64,000 nt of DNA from Micromonospora sp. KC213 (GCF_004348325.1 NZ_SMKF01000013.1:1-64000); one strand, 5' to 3'; positions 17,100-26,404 are shown, counted from the first letter of the stretch. The notes: generated from the sequence alone by a model not told the origin. A program made the numbers and translations.

Positions 17100-17570
17100 C
17101 GCCGGTTCGGCGTCGACCCGCATTGCGTCCAGCGCGCAGGGCAAGATCCAGAGTCAGGGCGAGCTGGCTTCGAAGCTGGGCACCACCGTCGCCGGGACGG
17201 CCTCGGCGTTCGACGTCACCCGGGTCCTCAACGAAGAGCTCGGCAAGGACGTCTACCAGACCGGCGAGATCCCGAACGACATGGCTACCGTGGACGAGGT
17301 GCGGCGCCTGAGGGACGACCTCACCACTGCGATCGACAACGACCGCGTTGCCGTGCTGAATGTCATCGGGGCGGGCATCGACGTGGACGGCTGTCGCGAG
17401 ACTTTCCGGTCGGGCACTACCTGACGGTGGTGGCCTATGAGGGCGACCAGGTGAAGATCGTCGACCCGTGGCAGCCGGTCGCGACGACACCTACTGGATA
17501 TCCGTCGGCGAGCTGGCTGAGTGGGCTGCCCCGCGCGGTTACCCCGCCTGACACCCACGATTGATCCGAA
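17100..17570 (+). pseudogene. C39-family peptidase-like gene remnant
   Basis: Three reading frames carry consecutive pieces of one protein: ASTRIASSAQGKIQSQGELA ... VTRVLNEELGKDVYQ ... AIDNDRVAVLNVI, then after a shift near 17400 GHYLTVVAYEGDQVKIVDPW, then after another near 17480 DDTYWISVGELAEWAAPRGY and a stop. This is the pattern of a bacterial C39-like cysteine peptidase (peptidase_C39_2), with the His motif GHY..VVAY intact but the N-terminal Cys region unrecognisable. It follows the DUF305 terminator and looks dead. The stretch 16816-17099 before it holds no gene I can support. Confidence 0.7.
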
Positions 17571-17652
17571 CGCGGCGGCCCTGCACACGGCCGCCGCGTT
17601 CGGCTCTCCCGCCGGCCCTGCGGGGCGCAGACGGAGGCACGGGCGCTGCAAT

Positions 17653-17668
17653 GTCAGCGTAGGCTGAC
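17653..17668. promoter_or_regulatory. Candidate BlaI autoregulatory site
   Basis: GTCAGC-GTAG-GCTGAC is a perfect 6-4-6 inverted repeat 18 bp before the BlaI-family start. Autoregulation through such a site is usual for this family, but the sequence differs from classic TACA/TGTA boxes. Confidence 0.45.
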
Positions 17669-17686
17669 GTGGATGTGGGAGGCGTT

Positions 17687-18052
17687 GTGTCGTTGAACGG
17701 CCTGGGCGAGTTGGAAGCCGCCGTTATGGACGTGCTGTGGCAGACGGACGAGCCACTGCGGGTGCGCGAGGTGCTCAACAGGCTGACCGGACGGACCCTG
17801 GCCTATACCACCGTCATGACGGTGCTGGACAACCTGCACCGCAAGCAGTGGGTGTTGCGCAACAAGAGTGGTAAGGCCTACCACTATCGGCCGGCCGGCA
17901 GCCGGGAGGAACTCGTCGCTCGAACCTTGCGGCGCATGCTGGAGACCAGTCTCCAACCGGATGTGGTCCTGCTGCACTTCGCCCGTTCGGCCTCTGACCG
18001 GGAACTGACGGTGTTGCGGCAGGTGCTCGACGAGCGGTCGGATCGCCGGTGA
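17687..18052 (+). CDS. BlaI/MecI/CopY-family transcriptional repressor
   Basis: GTG 17687 follows GGGAGG; GTG 17669 would overlap the inverted repeat. The 121-residue protein is a winged helix of normal length: LGELEAAVMDVLWQTDEPLRVREVLNRL, then TYTTVMTVLDNLHRKQWV-like recognition helix and wing GKAYHYRPA. The C-terminal part is the dimerisation region that is cleaved in classical BlaI. It overlaps the M56 peptidase gene by GTGA, the usual sensor-repressor pair. Targets probably include itself and perhaps nearby genes. Confidence 0.92.
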   Translation: MSLNGLGELEAAVMDVLWQTDEPLRVREVLNRLTGRTLAYTTVMTVLDNLHRKQWVLRNKSGKAYHYRPAGSREELVARTLRRMLETSLQPDVVLLHFARSASDRELTVLRQVLDERSDRR

Positions 18053-18969
18053 GCCCGGCCATCGCCCTCGTCGTCGGTGCGCTCGTCGTAGCCTGGCTGG
18101 CCCCCGCCCTGCTGGAGCGCGCCGTCGGCCGGGTTCGTGATCCGGTCGCCGTGTTGCTCGCCTGGTGGGGCAGTCTGGCCGCAGTGCTGCTGACCTTCGC
18201 CGCCGGTGTGGTGCTGCTGCTCACACCCGTCAACAGCGTCGAGGCCTGGGCAGGGCATCTCGCGCACCACTGTTGGCTCGCGGTGCGCCATGGCCGACTG
18301 CCGGTGCACGACGAGCTCCTCGGGGTTGCCGGCATGGTGGGGGGTGCTGTGCTGACCACGCGATGCGTAGTCGTGGCCCTTCGGCAGTGGCGTGCCCAGC
18401 GCGAGTCCCGACAAGCGCACCAGGACTTGGTGACGCTGCTTGGTGAAACCCTGACGCCGGAGTGCGAACCGGTGCTGTGCGTTCCACACGGTGCGCCACT
18501 GGCCTACAGCGTTGGTGGCCGCCGGGGACTACTCGTCGTCAGCGCCGGCGTCCTGCGGCTACCGGCAGCGCAACGCGCGGCGGTGCTGTGCCACGAGCGG
18601 GCGCACCTGCGCGGCCGTCACCATCTGATCGTCGCCCTCGCCGAGGTCCTCGCCGCGGCCGCACCATGGGCGCCGCTGACCCGCCGCGCCCCGCGCGCCA
18701 TGCGACTTCTGGTCGAATTGTGCGCCGACGCCGTCGCTGCGCGCGCCTGCGGCGCGCCCGCAGTTCGCGCGGCGCTGATCGCCCTCAATGGCGCGCCGCA
18801 CCCCGCGCCTGCCCTGCCGATGGCTGCAGCGGACGTGCCGACCCGGCTGCGCCGCCTGCATACCAAGGCGGCGGACTACCCGACGTCGGCCCGTGTCGCT
18901 CTTCCGCTGGCCGCGGTGTTCGCGCCGGCCCTGGTCAGTGCCGTCACCGCCATCATGTTCTGCGGCTGA
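18049..18969 (+). CDS. M56-family membrane metallopeptidase (BlaR1/HtpX-like)
   Basis: GTG 18049 overlaps the repressor stop. The 306-residue product has about four membrane segments with a cytoplasmic zinc peptidase domain: CHERAHLRGRHH contains HExxH and ELCADA supplies the downstream Glu. Unlike BlaR1 it lacks a large external sensor domain, so the inducing signal is unknown. It is expected to work with the BlaI-family repressor encoded just upstream. Confidence 0.92.
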   Translation: MSPAIALVVGALVVAWLAPALLERAVGRVRDPVAVLLAWWGSLAAVLLTFAAGVVLLLTPVNSVEAWAGHLAHHCWLAVRHGRLPVHDELLGVAGMVGGAVLTTRCVVVALRQWRAQRESRQAHQDLVTLLGETLTPECEPVLCVPHGAPLAYSVGGRRGLLVVSAGVLRLPAAQRAAVLCHERAHLRGRHHLIVALAEVLAAAAPWAPLTRRAPRAMRLLVELCADAVAARACGAPAVRAALIALNGAPHPAPALPMAAADVPTRLRRLHTKAADYPTSARVALPLAAVFAPALVSAVTAIMFCG

Positions 18970-18994
18970 GGTTGGTACGCCGCTGATCGTAGGG

Positions 18995-19073
18995 CGACGT
19001 CGTCGTCACCGACGAGGCGGTTCTGAGCGCGATGACGTTCCTGTTCGACCGGATGAAGCTCGTCCGAGCACGA
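18995..19073 (+). pseudogene. Tail fragment of a threonine/serine dehydratase-like gene
   Basis: The frame reads DVVVTDEAVLSAMTFLFDRMKLV, matching the conserved region shortly before the end of PLP-dependent threonine dehydratases (typically V..v.d.ei..A...lfer.KLVvEP). Nothing before or after continues the protein. It is a relic of about 26 codons. Confidence 0.6.
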
Positions 19074-19111
19074 AGGCCACATCACTGGCGCCGCGGATTG
19101 GCTGCCCATCT

Positions 19112-19156
19112 AACTTCGTGGTGGCCAACAGCCTGCGATTGCAGGGTCTTCAGTGC
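19112..19156 (+). pseudogene. Tail fragment of a copA-like P-type ATPase
   Basis: The frame reads [14 protein letters not shown], nearly the same as the last residues of the intact CopA encoded at 23741 ([13 protein letters not shown]). No further ATPase sequence precedes it. Together with the dehydratase tail it marks a deletion scar. The rest of 18970-19357 carries nothing recognisable. Confidence 0.6.
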
Positions 19157-19357
19157 TGTCAAGTAGCAAACCACGGGCGGCAGGGCGTGGGCCGCATCTC
19201 GCCGGCCCTCGTCGAGACGGCGAGAGGCGGCTCACGGCAACATCGCACCCAGTAAACGGAATTGAGGGCCTGCAGTTTGTGGCGCAGCGACGTCCGCGGG
19301 TGCGCCGAGGCCTGATACGTCGGCGGCGCGCTCGCGCGGCCAACCTCGCACCGGGCG

Positions 19358-20287
19358 TTACAGCCAGCCGCGTTCCTTGGCCAGCAGCGCAGCTTGGAAC
19401 CGGTTTCCGGCGCGGAGGCGCCGCATCAGGTCCGCCACGTGGGAGCGGAACTTGCGTAGCGAGATGTTCAACGCGCGTGCCGCTACCTCGTCCTTGTCGT
19501 ACAAGGCGAGCGCTTGCAGCACCTGCCGCTCGATGGCGGACAGCGGTGGATCGGTCAACTCGCGGGCGCGCGCCCACATGCCCTCGAACATGTCGATGAG
19601 GGCTGCCACCATGCCGGGTTGGCGGACCAGCAAGGCTCCCACCGAGACGTCCACAGGGTCTACCTGTATTAACGCAATTGCCCTGTCGGAGATAGAGACG
19701 CGCCTGTTGTATTCGGCGGTCACTCGGTGCAGGTCGCCGAGGGCGTGTTGCTGTTGAGCGTAGGCCATCTGGTCCGGCTGGCCGAGACTGTCTATTCCGA
19801 TGAGAGTCCGGCTGATGAGCCCGTTGGACAGGCGTTTCCGGAAGTGCTGGACAGTTGTGTTGCTGATCCCGTGGCTCATCGGCGCGGGTTTGATGTTCAT
19901 GAGTTCTCGTGATGAGGCGGACATTTCCCTGGCGCGCCGGTTGACGTTGTGCATGCCCTCGATCCGCTCGACGAGCTCGACAGGGCGGCCGCTGCGTTGC
20001 TCCTCTGTCAGGTCACGCACGATGTCCCACGCAGCGCTGAGCTGGTTGAGCTCGCGTGTGGTCTGTTCCATACGACGCCGGATGAGGAGGTCGACGGCGA
20101 CGGTGGGCGAAACGGGTGCCAAGCCGTCGTCGATGATTCCCATGGTTTTTAGCCGGGCGACGACGGTCGGCGCGTGGGGGATGCCGAGGTCGGCGGCTGC
20201 GGCGTCAACGCTGGCGCCGGGCGCTCGCAGGAAGTACCGGTACACCCGTTCCTGCTCCGCCGTCAACCCGAGGCTGGCCAGATTCAC
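19358..20287 (-). CDS. TrmB-like N-terminal / LuxR-like C-terminal HTH regulator
   Basis: GTG 20287 is chosen because it overlaps the stop of an upstream small ORF (GTGA) and has GGGAGG at good spacing; GTG 20293 is the alternative. The 309-residue protein has an N-terminal winged helix of TrmB type (LGLTAEQERVYRYFLRAPGASVDAAAADLGIP), a middle region resembling a degenerate phospholipase-D-like sensor, and a C-terminal LuxR-type helix-turn-helix (LSAIERQVLQALALYDKDEVAARALNISLRKFRSHVADLMRRL). Such regulators often stand alone near exporters or secondary-metabolite genes. The divergent MFS gene is a likely target. Confidence 0.85.
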   Translation of the reverse strand: MNLASLGLTAEQERVYRYFLRAPGASVDAAAADLGIPHAPTVVARLKTMGIIDDGLAPVSPTVAVDLLIRRRMEQTTRELNQLSAAWDIVRDLTEEQRSGRPVELVERIEGMHNVNRRAREMSASSRELMNIKPAPMSHGISNTTVQHFRKRLSNGLISRTLIGIDSLGQPDQMAYAQQQHALGDLHRVTAEYNRRVSISDRAIALIQVDPVDVSVGALLVRQPGMVAALIDMFEGMWARARELTDPPLSAIERQVLQALALYDKDEVAARALNISLRKFRSHVADLMRRLRAGNRFQAALLAKERGWL

Positions 20288-20493
20288 CTCCACCTCCCTT
20301 CAGCGTGCTTGTGCAGCTTCGTGCAGCGTCCGTGCATGTTATTCACCTTCTCTCGATTCCGGCCTTTCGCCATCCTCGGCAGTGAGCACGAACACCCGGC
20401 TCTCGCCGGGGGATGACGGAGGTAGCCATCGATGGAATCGCATTCGCTGACCTCAGGCTCGTCTGCGATGAGCGTGCCCAAGAGGGCCTCCAT
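20284..20493 (-). CDS. Small ORF translationally coupled to the TrmB/LuxR regulator
   Basis: The open frame from ATG 20493 encodes 69 residues and ends on the regulator start (GTGA overlap). TTG 20481 has a better ribosome site (GGAGG, 5-base spacing), giving 65 residues. The first half is acidic with good codon bias (LIADEPEVSECDSIDGYLRHPP) and then a Cys pair (CSCSLP). Within the same frame ATG 20337, preceded by GAGAAGG, would give only MHGRCTKLHKHAEGRWR. No known family is recognised. It could be a signal or precursor peptide or only a leader that couples translation. Confidence 0.45.
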   Translation of the reverse strand: MEALLGTLIADEPEVSECDSIDGYLRHPPARAGCSCSLPRMAKGRNREKVNNMHGRCTKLHKHAEGRWR

Positions 20494-20772
20494 TCCGACT
20501 GGCTCACGTGTGCGACGTGCTTGTGCACACGCCCGCCTGCCGTCGAAGGATCGAGCTAACGGTTGCCGGGATGCATGGCAGGCACGTGCCATGAAGGTGA
20601 CGCGGGACGTGAGGTGCCTGCTCGCAGAGACGGGCACGCCGACGGCCGGATCGCGGCACCGTAGCGCAGGGCCCGATCCGCCTCACGATCCCCGCTGACG
20701 GCTACACCGCCACCAACCCTAACCACCCCCGTATGTGCGGCCCGACGCTGTCAGGGCCGGAAAGGACTAGTG
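20494..20772. promoter_or_regulatory. Divergent promoter region between regulator unit and MFS exporter
   Basis: The gap carries no recognisable gene and must contain promoters for both directions. I could not fix -10/-35 elements or a clear operator. A GAAAGGA ribosome site precedes ATG 20773. Confidence 0.4.
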
Positions 20773-22230
20773 ATGTCACCGCATCCGCGTCGCTGGTGGG
20801 CACTCGCGCTCATCGCCGCCGCCCAGTTCATGGTCATCATGGACACCTCGATCATCGGGGTAGCGCTTCCGCGTATCCAGGAGGATCTCGGTTTCTCCCA
20901 GGAGAACCTGTCCTGGGTCTTCAATGCGTACGTCGTCGCGTTCGGCGGGCTTCTGCTGCTCGGCGGGCGCCTGTCTGATCTGTTCGGCGCCAGGCGAATG
21001 TTCGTCGCCGGTTGGCTGGTCCTTCTGGCCGGTTCCGCCGTGGCCGGTGCGGCCGGCACCGTCGGCGTCGAGTTGTTCGGCCGTGTCGTACAAGGTGTCG
21101 GCGCCGCGCTGATCGCACCGTCGTCGCTGACCCTGTTGATGATGTTGTTCGGCGCCGACCCGAGGGAACTGACCAGGGCTCTGGCCCTGTACGGGGCGGC
21201 GGCTCCCGCCGGTGGCACCGTCGGAGTCTTCCTCGGCGGTCTGATCACCGAGTACATCTCCTGGCCCTGGGTGTTCTACATCAACATCCCGATCGCGGTG
21301 TTCGCGGTGCTCGCCACTCCGAAATTGATGCCCTCCGCCGGGCCGGGGGCACGCGGATCCATCGACCTGCTTGGCGCGCTGACGGTGACCAGCGGTCTCG
21401 GCCTGGCCGTCTACGCGGTCGTGCAGGCACCCGAGATCGGTTGGAACTCATCACGTACCTGGTGGGTTCTGGCCGCCGCGGTCGTCCTGCTCGGGGTGTT
21501 CGTGGCCAGCCAGGCTGCCCGGCGTCAGCCCCTGATGCGGCTCTCCATCTTGCGTACGCCGAACCTCGGCGCGGCGAACCTCGCCCAGATCCTGCTCGGG
21601 GCGGCGTGGATTCCCATGTGGTACTTCCTCAACCTCTATCTGCAGCAGGTGCTCGGCTACAGTGCCTTCCCCAGCGGCGCCGCGCTGCTGCCGATGACCC
21701 TCCTCATCATGGTCGGGATGATCGCTATCGCCCCGCGGGCGGTCGGCCGGTTCGGCCCGAAGTCCATGGTCGTCGCTGGTCTTGCCCTGCTTGCGGTAGG
21801 CATGGGATGGCTGTCGCTGATACGCGCTGATGGCACCTTCCTGGTCGACGTACTGCCCGCCTCCCTGGTCGCGGCGTTGGGCATGTCGGTGGCGTTCATC
21901 CCGTCGCTGGGCACCGCGATCTCCAGCGCTCGGCCGGAGGAAGGCGGGCTGGCCTCTGGCATCGTCAACACGAGCTACCAGGTCGGTTCGGCGCTGGGCC
22001 TCGCCGCGATGACGGCCGTAGCTAGCTCCTACGGCGCAGACCAACTCGGCAACCTGAGGGCGCTGACCGACGGATTCTCCGCAGCCTTCCTCGGCGCTGC
22101 CGGCATCGCCGCCGCCGGCGCGGTGCTCGCCGGGCTCACCCTGCGAACTTCAGGAGCCGCAGTCGCCTCCGAGGCAGGCAACGCGGCGCACGATGTGGCG
22201 GACACGGCCGCGCAACCAGTCAGCCGGTAA
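20773..22230 (+). CDS. MFS transporter, DHA2 (14-helix) drug-efflux family
   Basis: ATG 20773 follows GAAAGGA; GTG 20770 is the adjacent alternative. The 485-residue protein has about 14 membrane helices, motif A-like GGRLSDLFGARRMF, and motif C-like region GAAAPAGGTVGVFLGG, with the N-terminal MDTSIIGVALPRIQ typical of DHA2 proton antiporters. It probably exports a small toxic or signalling compound. It is divergent from the TrmB/LuxR regulator, which likely controls it. Confidence 0.92.
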   Translation: MSPHPRRWWALALIAAAQFMVIMDTSIIGVALPRIQEDLGFSQENLSWVFNAYVVAFGGLLLLGGRLSDLFGARRMFVAGWLVLLAGSAVAGAAGTVGVELFGRVVQGVGAALIAPSSLTLLMMLFGADPRELTRALALYGAAAPAGGTVGVFLGGLITEYISWPWVFYINIPIAVFAVLATPKLMPSAGPGARGSIDLLGALTVTSGLGLAVYAVVQAPEIGWNSSRTWWVLAAAVVLLGVFVASQAARRQPLMRLSILRTPNLGAANLAQILLGAAWIPMWYFLNLYLQQVLGYSAFPSGAALLPMTLLIMVGMIAIAPRAVGRFGPKSMVVAGLALLAVGMGWLSLIRADGTFLVDVLPASLVAALGMSVAFIPSLGTAISSARPEEGGLASGIVNTSYQVGSALGLAAMTAVASSYGADQLGNLRALTDGFSAAFLGAAGIAAAGAVLAGLTLRTSGAAVASEAGNAAHDVADTAAQPVSR

Positions 22231-22444
22231 GGCCGCGATCTGTACGGGGGCGGCGCCGAGGCCGGTAGGACGGCCCGCCCCCGGCGCCGCCGCGGCTCAC
22301 CACCACCGGAGTGTCACAGCTGAAGGCTGCTCAATGACCACCTGGCGCATCGTGCCGTCAAGAAACCCAGCGGAAACGCGGAAGCCGACGGCAAGGCGTG
22401 GGGTCAGGGCTGGCGTGGCCCCGATCACCAGGCCCAGGAAGCTA

Positions 22445-22461
22445 ATACCCCCAGGGGGTAT
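22445..22461. promoter_or_regulatory. CsoR-type copper operator
   Basis: ATACCCCCAGGGGGTAT is an 8-1-8 perfect inverted repeat 83 bp before copZ, identical to the site at 11678 except for the central base. It should place the copZ-copA operon under copper control. The gap 22231-22443 upstream of it holds no supported gene. Confidence 0.88.
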
Positions 22462-22543
22462 CGTAAGGTGGCGGCATCGGGACGGCAGCGGCGCGGACCG
22501 ATGAGCCACGAGTGTCATCGAGACCAATGAAAGGACATTCGTC

Positions 22544-22750
22544 ATGGAGACCAAGAGCTACACCGTGATCGGTATGACGTGCTCGCACTGCGTCAACTCC
22601 GTCGGGTCGGAGATCGGCAAGATCTCCGGCGTCAGGGACGTACAGGTGGATCTGACCAACGGCACCGCGACCGTCACCAGCGATCGGCCGCTGGATGACG
22701 CGGCAGTCGCCGCGGCGGTCGACGAGGCCGGCTACGAACTGGCGAGGTAG
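22544..22750 (+). CDS. copZ: Copper chaperone CopZ (HMA domain)
   Basis: ATG 22544 follows GAAAGGA. The 68-residue protein is a single heavy-metal-associated domain with the metal motif GMTCSHC (Cys13 and Cys16) and normal length. It carries Cu(I) in the cytoplasm and hands it to CopA or to CsoR. It is first in a copper operon with a 2-bp gap to the next gene. Confidence 0.95.
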   Translation: METKSYTVIGMTCSHCVNSVGSEIGKISGVRDVQVDLTNGTATVTSDRPLDDAAVAAAVDEAGYELAR

Positions 22751-22752
22751 GG

Positions 22753-23727
22753 ATGCGAACTTCGGCAAAGCTGGGCGCGTACGCGCTGGGGCTGGCGGCG
22801 GTGTTCACGGCCGCCCTTGGGGCCGGCCATCTGGCCGGCCCGACCCCCGCCGTGCTGACTTCACACGACGAGGTTCACGTCGGCGACAGTTCCGGCGCGG
22901 GGGAGCACGGCGCGGGTGGTCACCTGCCGGCTGGGCTGCAGGTCAGTCAGGACGGTTACCGGCTCGTGCCGGTCTCGACCACCCTGGCCCTCGGTACGCC
23001 CAAGGAGTTCCGCTTCCGAGTGCTGGGCCTGGACGGCGCTCCGGTTACGCGGTACGTGACCAGCCACGACAAGGACCTGCACCTGATCGTGGTGCGCCGG
23101 GACCTGTCCGGCTTCCAGCACCTGCACCCGACCTTGGCTGCCGACGGCACCTGGTCGGTGCCGATCGCGGTGGGCGCGGCGGGGCAGTACCGGGTGTTCG
23201 CCGACTTCCAGCCCGACGGGCACGCCGACGGGTTGACCCTCGGCGTCGATGTGCCAGCGCCGGGGGACTACCAACCTGCGTCGCTGCCTTCGCCGGCGCG
23301 TACCGCGAGCGTCGACGGCTACACCGTCACTCTCGACGGCGACCTCACGCCGGGCACGTCCTCGAGGCTGACCCTGTCTGTCAGTGAGGCCGGCCAGCCG
23401 GTGACCGACCTGCAGCCGTACCTCGGTGCCTACGGGCACCTGGTGGCGCTGCGCGAGGGCGACCTGGCGTACCTGCACGTGCACCCCGACGGGACACCGG
23501 GCGACGGGCACACGGCAGCCGGGCCGCAGATCACCTTCCACACCGAGGTCCCGTCCGCCGGCACCTACCGGTTGTTCCTCGACTTCCGACACGGCGGGAA
23601 GGTCCGCACCGTCGCGTTCACCGCGTCGGCCGGACATCCTGATCCGACCGCAACCACGTCGAGTGCCGCCACACCGGCGCCCACCACGTCTGCCGGGCAC
23701 GGCGCGCCGGGCCACTCCCACGGGTAA
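22753..23727 (+). CDS. His-rich secreted copper-operon protein
   Basis: ATG 22753 follows the copZ stop by 2 bp. The 324-residue product has an N-terminal signal or anchor helix, a His-containing linker, then two beta-sandwich domains. Each domain has a His cluster typical of metal sites: [19 protein letters not shown] and [16 protein letters not shown]. The C-terminus is a Thr/Pro-rich tail ending [10 protein letters not shown]. It is likely an extracytoplasmic copper-binding protein; no enzymatic function is evident. Its place between copZ and copA supports this. Confidence 0.85.
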   Translation: MRTSAKLGAYALGLAAVFTAALGAGHLAGPTPAVLTSHDEVHVGDSSGAGEHGAGGHLPAGLQVSQDGYRLVPVSTTLALGTPKEFRFRVLGLDGAPVTRYVTSHDKDLHLIVVRRDLSGFQHLHPTLAADGTWSVPIAVGAAGQYRVFADFQPDGHADGLTLGVDVPAPGDYQPASLPSPARTASVDGYTVTLDGDLTPGTSSRLTLSVSEAGQPVTDLQPYLGAYGHLVALREGDLAYLHVHPDGTPGDGHTAAGPQITFHTEVPSAGTYRLFLDFRHGGKVRTVAFTASAGHPDPTATTSSAATPAPTTSAGHGAPGHSHG

Positions 23728-23740
23728 GGAGAAACACGAC

Positions 23741-26002
23741 ATGACATCCGTCGGTAACCGGTTGCAGGTGGCGCCGAACCAGATCGAACTGTCGATCGGC
23801 GGGATGACCTGTGCCTCCTGCGCGTCTCGCATCGAAAAGAAGCTCAACCGCATGGACGGCGTCACCGCGACGGTCAACTACGCCACCGAGAAGGCGAGCG
23901 TGACTTTCTCCGATGACGTGACGCCGGCCGACCTGATCATGACGGTGGAGAGGACCGGCTACACCGCCCAGTTGCCAACGCCTCCCCAGTCGTCCGGTGA
24001 CGGACCCGTCGAGGCAGCACCTGCGGTCGATGAGTTGCGCGGGCTACGGACCCGGCTGTGGGTGTCACTGGTGCTGTCCGTACCCGTGGTCGCGATGGCG
24101 ATGGTGCCGGCATGGCAGTTCACCAACTGGCAGTGGCTGTCCCTGACCCTCGCCGCACCCGTCGTGGTCTGGGGGGCGCTGCCGTTCCACAAGGCCGCGT
24201 GGACGAACCTGCGCCACGGCGCGGCCACCATGGACACCCTGATCTCGATGGGCACCCTGGCGGCGTTCACCTGGTCGGTGTGGGCGCTGTTCTTCGGCAC
24301 CGCCGGCACACCCGGCATGACGCACCCGTTCAGCCTCGACATCGCCCGTACCGACGGGGCGGGCAACATCTACCTGGAGGCCGCCGCCGGGGTCACCACG
24401 TTCATCCTCGCCGGCCGGTACTTCGAGGCCCGGTCCAAGCGCCGCGCCGGAGCGGCACTGCGGGCCCTGCTCGAGCTCGGCGCCAAGGACGTCGCGGTAC
24501 TGCGCAACGGCGTGGAGACTCGCATTCCGGTCGCCGAGCTCACGGTGGGGGACTGGTTCGTCGTACGCCCAGGGGAGAAAATCGCTACCGACGGCGTGGT
24601 CGAGGAAGGCTCCTCCGCGGTCGACGCCAGCATGCTGACCGGCGAGTCCGTCCCCGTCGAGGTCGGCCCCGGTGACGCGGTAGTGGGGGCTACGGTCAAC
24701 GCCGGCGGTCGCCTCGTGGTACGGGCGACGCGAGTCGGCGCCGACACCCAGCTGGCCCAGATGGCGAAGCTGGTCGAGCAGGCGCAGACCGGCAAGGCAG
24801 CCGTGCAGCGCCTCGCCGACCGGATCTCCGGGGTGTTCGTGCCGATCGTGATCGCCCTCGCGGTGGGCACGCTGGGCTGGTGGGTAGGTGCCGGTGCCGG
24901 CCTGACCGCCGCGTTCACCGCCGCCGTGGCGGTGCTCATCATCGCCTGCCCGTGCGCCCTCGGCCTGGCCACGCCGACCGCGCTGCTGGTCGGCACCGGC
25001 CGCGGCGCCCAACTCGGCATCCTGATCAAGGGATCCGAGGCGCTGGAGTCCACCCGGCGAATCGACACGGTGGTGTTGGACAAGACCGGCACCGTCACCA
25101 CCGGGAAGATGACTCTGGTCGACGTGCTGCCCGCCAGCGGTCAGGACGCGGATGAGCTGCTGCGGCTGGCCGGTGCGCTGGAGGCCGCCAGTGAGCACCC
25201 GATCGCCCAGGCGATCGCCGCCGGGGCGTCGCGGGCAGGGGCACTGGCACCGGTGACCGGCTTCGCCAACGTCGAAGGCCTCGGCGTGACCGGCACTGTG
25301 GAAGGCCGGGAGGTGCTGGTCGGTCGGCTGCGGCTGCTGCGCGAGCGCGGGCTCGACGTACCGCAGGAGCTGGAGCAGGCGGCGACGGCGGCGGAGGCCG
25401 ACGGCCGAACCGCCGTGCTGGCCGGCTGGGACGGAAAAGCCCACGGCGTCCTCGCGGTCGCCGACGTCGTCAAGCCGACCAGCCGGGCGGCTGTCGCCGG
25501 GCTGCGCGCACTCGGCCTGACCCCGGTGCTGCTCACCGGCGACAACACCACCGTCGCCAAGGCGGTCGCCGCCGAGGTCGGCATCGGCCAGGTAATCGCC
25601 GAGGTGCTGCCGGCCGACAAGGTCGACGTCGTCAAGCGGCTTCAAGCCGAGGGCAGGGTGGTGGCGATGGTCGGCGACGGCATCAACGACGCCGCCGCCC
25701 TCGCGCAGGCCGACCTGGGTCTGGCCATGGGCACGGGTACGGACGTGGCGATAGAGGCATCAGACTTGACCCTGGTCCGGGGTGATCTGACCGCCGCCGT
25801 GGATGCCATCCGGCTATCCCGTCGCACCCTCGCGATCATCAAGGGCAACTTGTTCTGGGCCTTCGCCTACAACGTGGCGGCCTTGCCACTGGCCGCCGCC
25901 GGCCTACTCAACCCGATGATCGCCGGTGCCGCGATGGCCTTCTCCTCGGTGTTCGTGGTTGCCAACAGCCTGCGCCTGCGCGGCTTCCGCGCCGTCAGCT
26001 AG
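23741..26002 (+). CDS. copA: Copper-exporting P1B-1 ATPase CopA
   Basis: ATG 23741 follows AAGGAG. The 753-residue protein has one N-terminal metal domain (GMTCASC, Cys24/Cys27), eight membrane helices with the transport motif [12 protein letters not shown], the TGES actuator motif, DKTGTVT with the phosphorylated Asp, SEHPIAQ and [13 protein letters not shown] marks the Cu(I)/Ag(I) subgroup. It pumps cytoplasmic copper out, receiving it from CopZ. It is the last gene of the operon and ends just before a 20-bp perfect hairpin. Confidence 0.96.
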   Translation: MTSVGNRLQVAPNQIELSIGGMTCASCASRIEKKLNRMDGVTATVNYATEKASVTFSDDVTPADLIMTVERTGYTAQLPTPPQSSGDGPVEAAPAVDELRGLRTRLWVSLVLSVPVVAMAMVPAWQFTNWQWLSLTLAAPVVVWGALPFHKAAWTNLRHGAATMDTLISMGTLAAFTWSVWALFFGTAGTPGMTHPFSLDIARTDGAGNIYLEAAAGVTTFILAGRYFEARSKRRAGAALRALLELGAKDVAVLRNGVETRIPVAELTVGDWFVVRPGEKIATDGVVEEGSSAVDASMLTGESVPVEVGPGDAVVGATVNAGGRLVVRATRVGADTQLAQMAKLVEQAQTGKAAVQRLADRISGVFVPIVIALAVGTLGWWVGAGAGLTAAFTAAVAVLIIACPCALGLATPTALLVGTGRGAQLGILIKGSEALESTRRIDTVVLDKTGTVTTGKMTLVDVLPASGQDADELLRLAGALEAASEHPIAQAIAAGASRAGALAPVTGFANVEGLGVTGTVEGREVLVGRLRLLRERGLDVPQELEQAATAAEADGRTAVLAGWDGKAHGVLAVADVVKPTSRAAVAGLRALGLTPVLLTGDNTTVAKAVAAEVGIGQVIAEVLPADKVDVVKRLQAEGRVVAMVGDGINDAAALAQADLGLAMGTGTDVAIEASDLTLVRGDLTAAVDAIRLSRRTLAIIKGNLFWAFAYNVAALPLAAAGLLNPMIAGAAMAFSSVFVVANSLRLRGFRAVS

Positions 26003-26007
26003 CGACC

Positions 26008-26053
26008 GCACGTCTAGGCGCACCTGCGAGTTTGCAGGTGCGCCTAGACGTGC
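26008..26053 (+). terminator. Very strong hairpin terminator after copA
   Basis: A 20-bp arm at 26008-26027 (GCACGTCTAGGCGCACCTGC) pairs without mismatch with 26034-26053 around the loop GAGTTT, 5 bp after the stop. It ends the copper operon. Confidence 0.9.
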
Positions 26054-26340
26054 GCATAGGCATCTCGTTCAAGGGTGTGAGCCGTACCCTCGCAGGCATC
26101 GTTGGACCTCGCCGGTGGCGGTCAACCACACGGCTCCGGCCTCGGCTAACGGCGATTCTGCGCTGCCCGTATGCGGTGATTCCTCGGGGCTTGAGCACGG
26201 ACAGAACCAGGGCCGTGAGCAGCAGCAGCACCACCGCCGCCGCGGCGTGCACGACCGGGGACAGATTGTTCGCGCGATCGACGTCTGCGGGAGCGAGCTC
26301 TGCCAGTCGGTCTGGCGACGCTCGTTGGAGCGCGTGTCGC
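26054..26340 (-). pseudogene. Fragment of a membrane protein gene
   Basis: On the minus strand the frame reads LAELAPADVDRANNLSPVVH, then a single hydrophobic helix, then LKPRGITAYGQRRIA, which resembles the C-terminal part of small actinobacterial integral membrane proteins (xVLSVYKPRGxTxYGxRR). No start or N-terminal part is found. It is probably a decayed gene. Confidence 0.5.
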
Positions 26341-26404
26341 GCTGGTCATCTCGTGGGCCGCCTCGATGCCCGGACAGCCAGGGGGTTGAGCAGCAGCATC
26401 GGCG

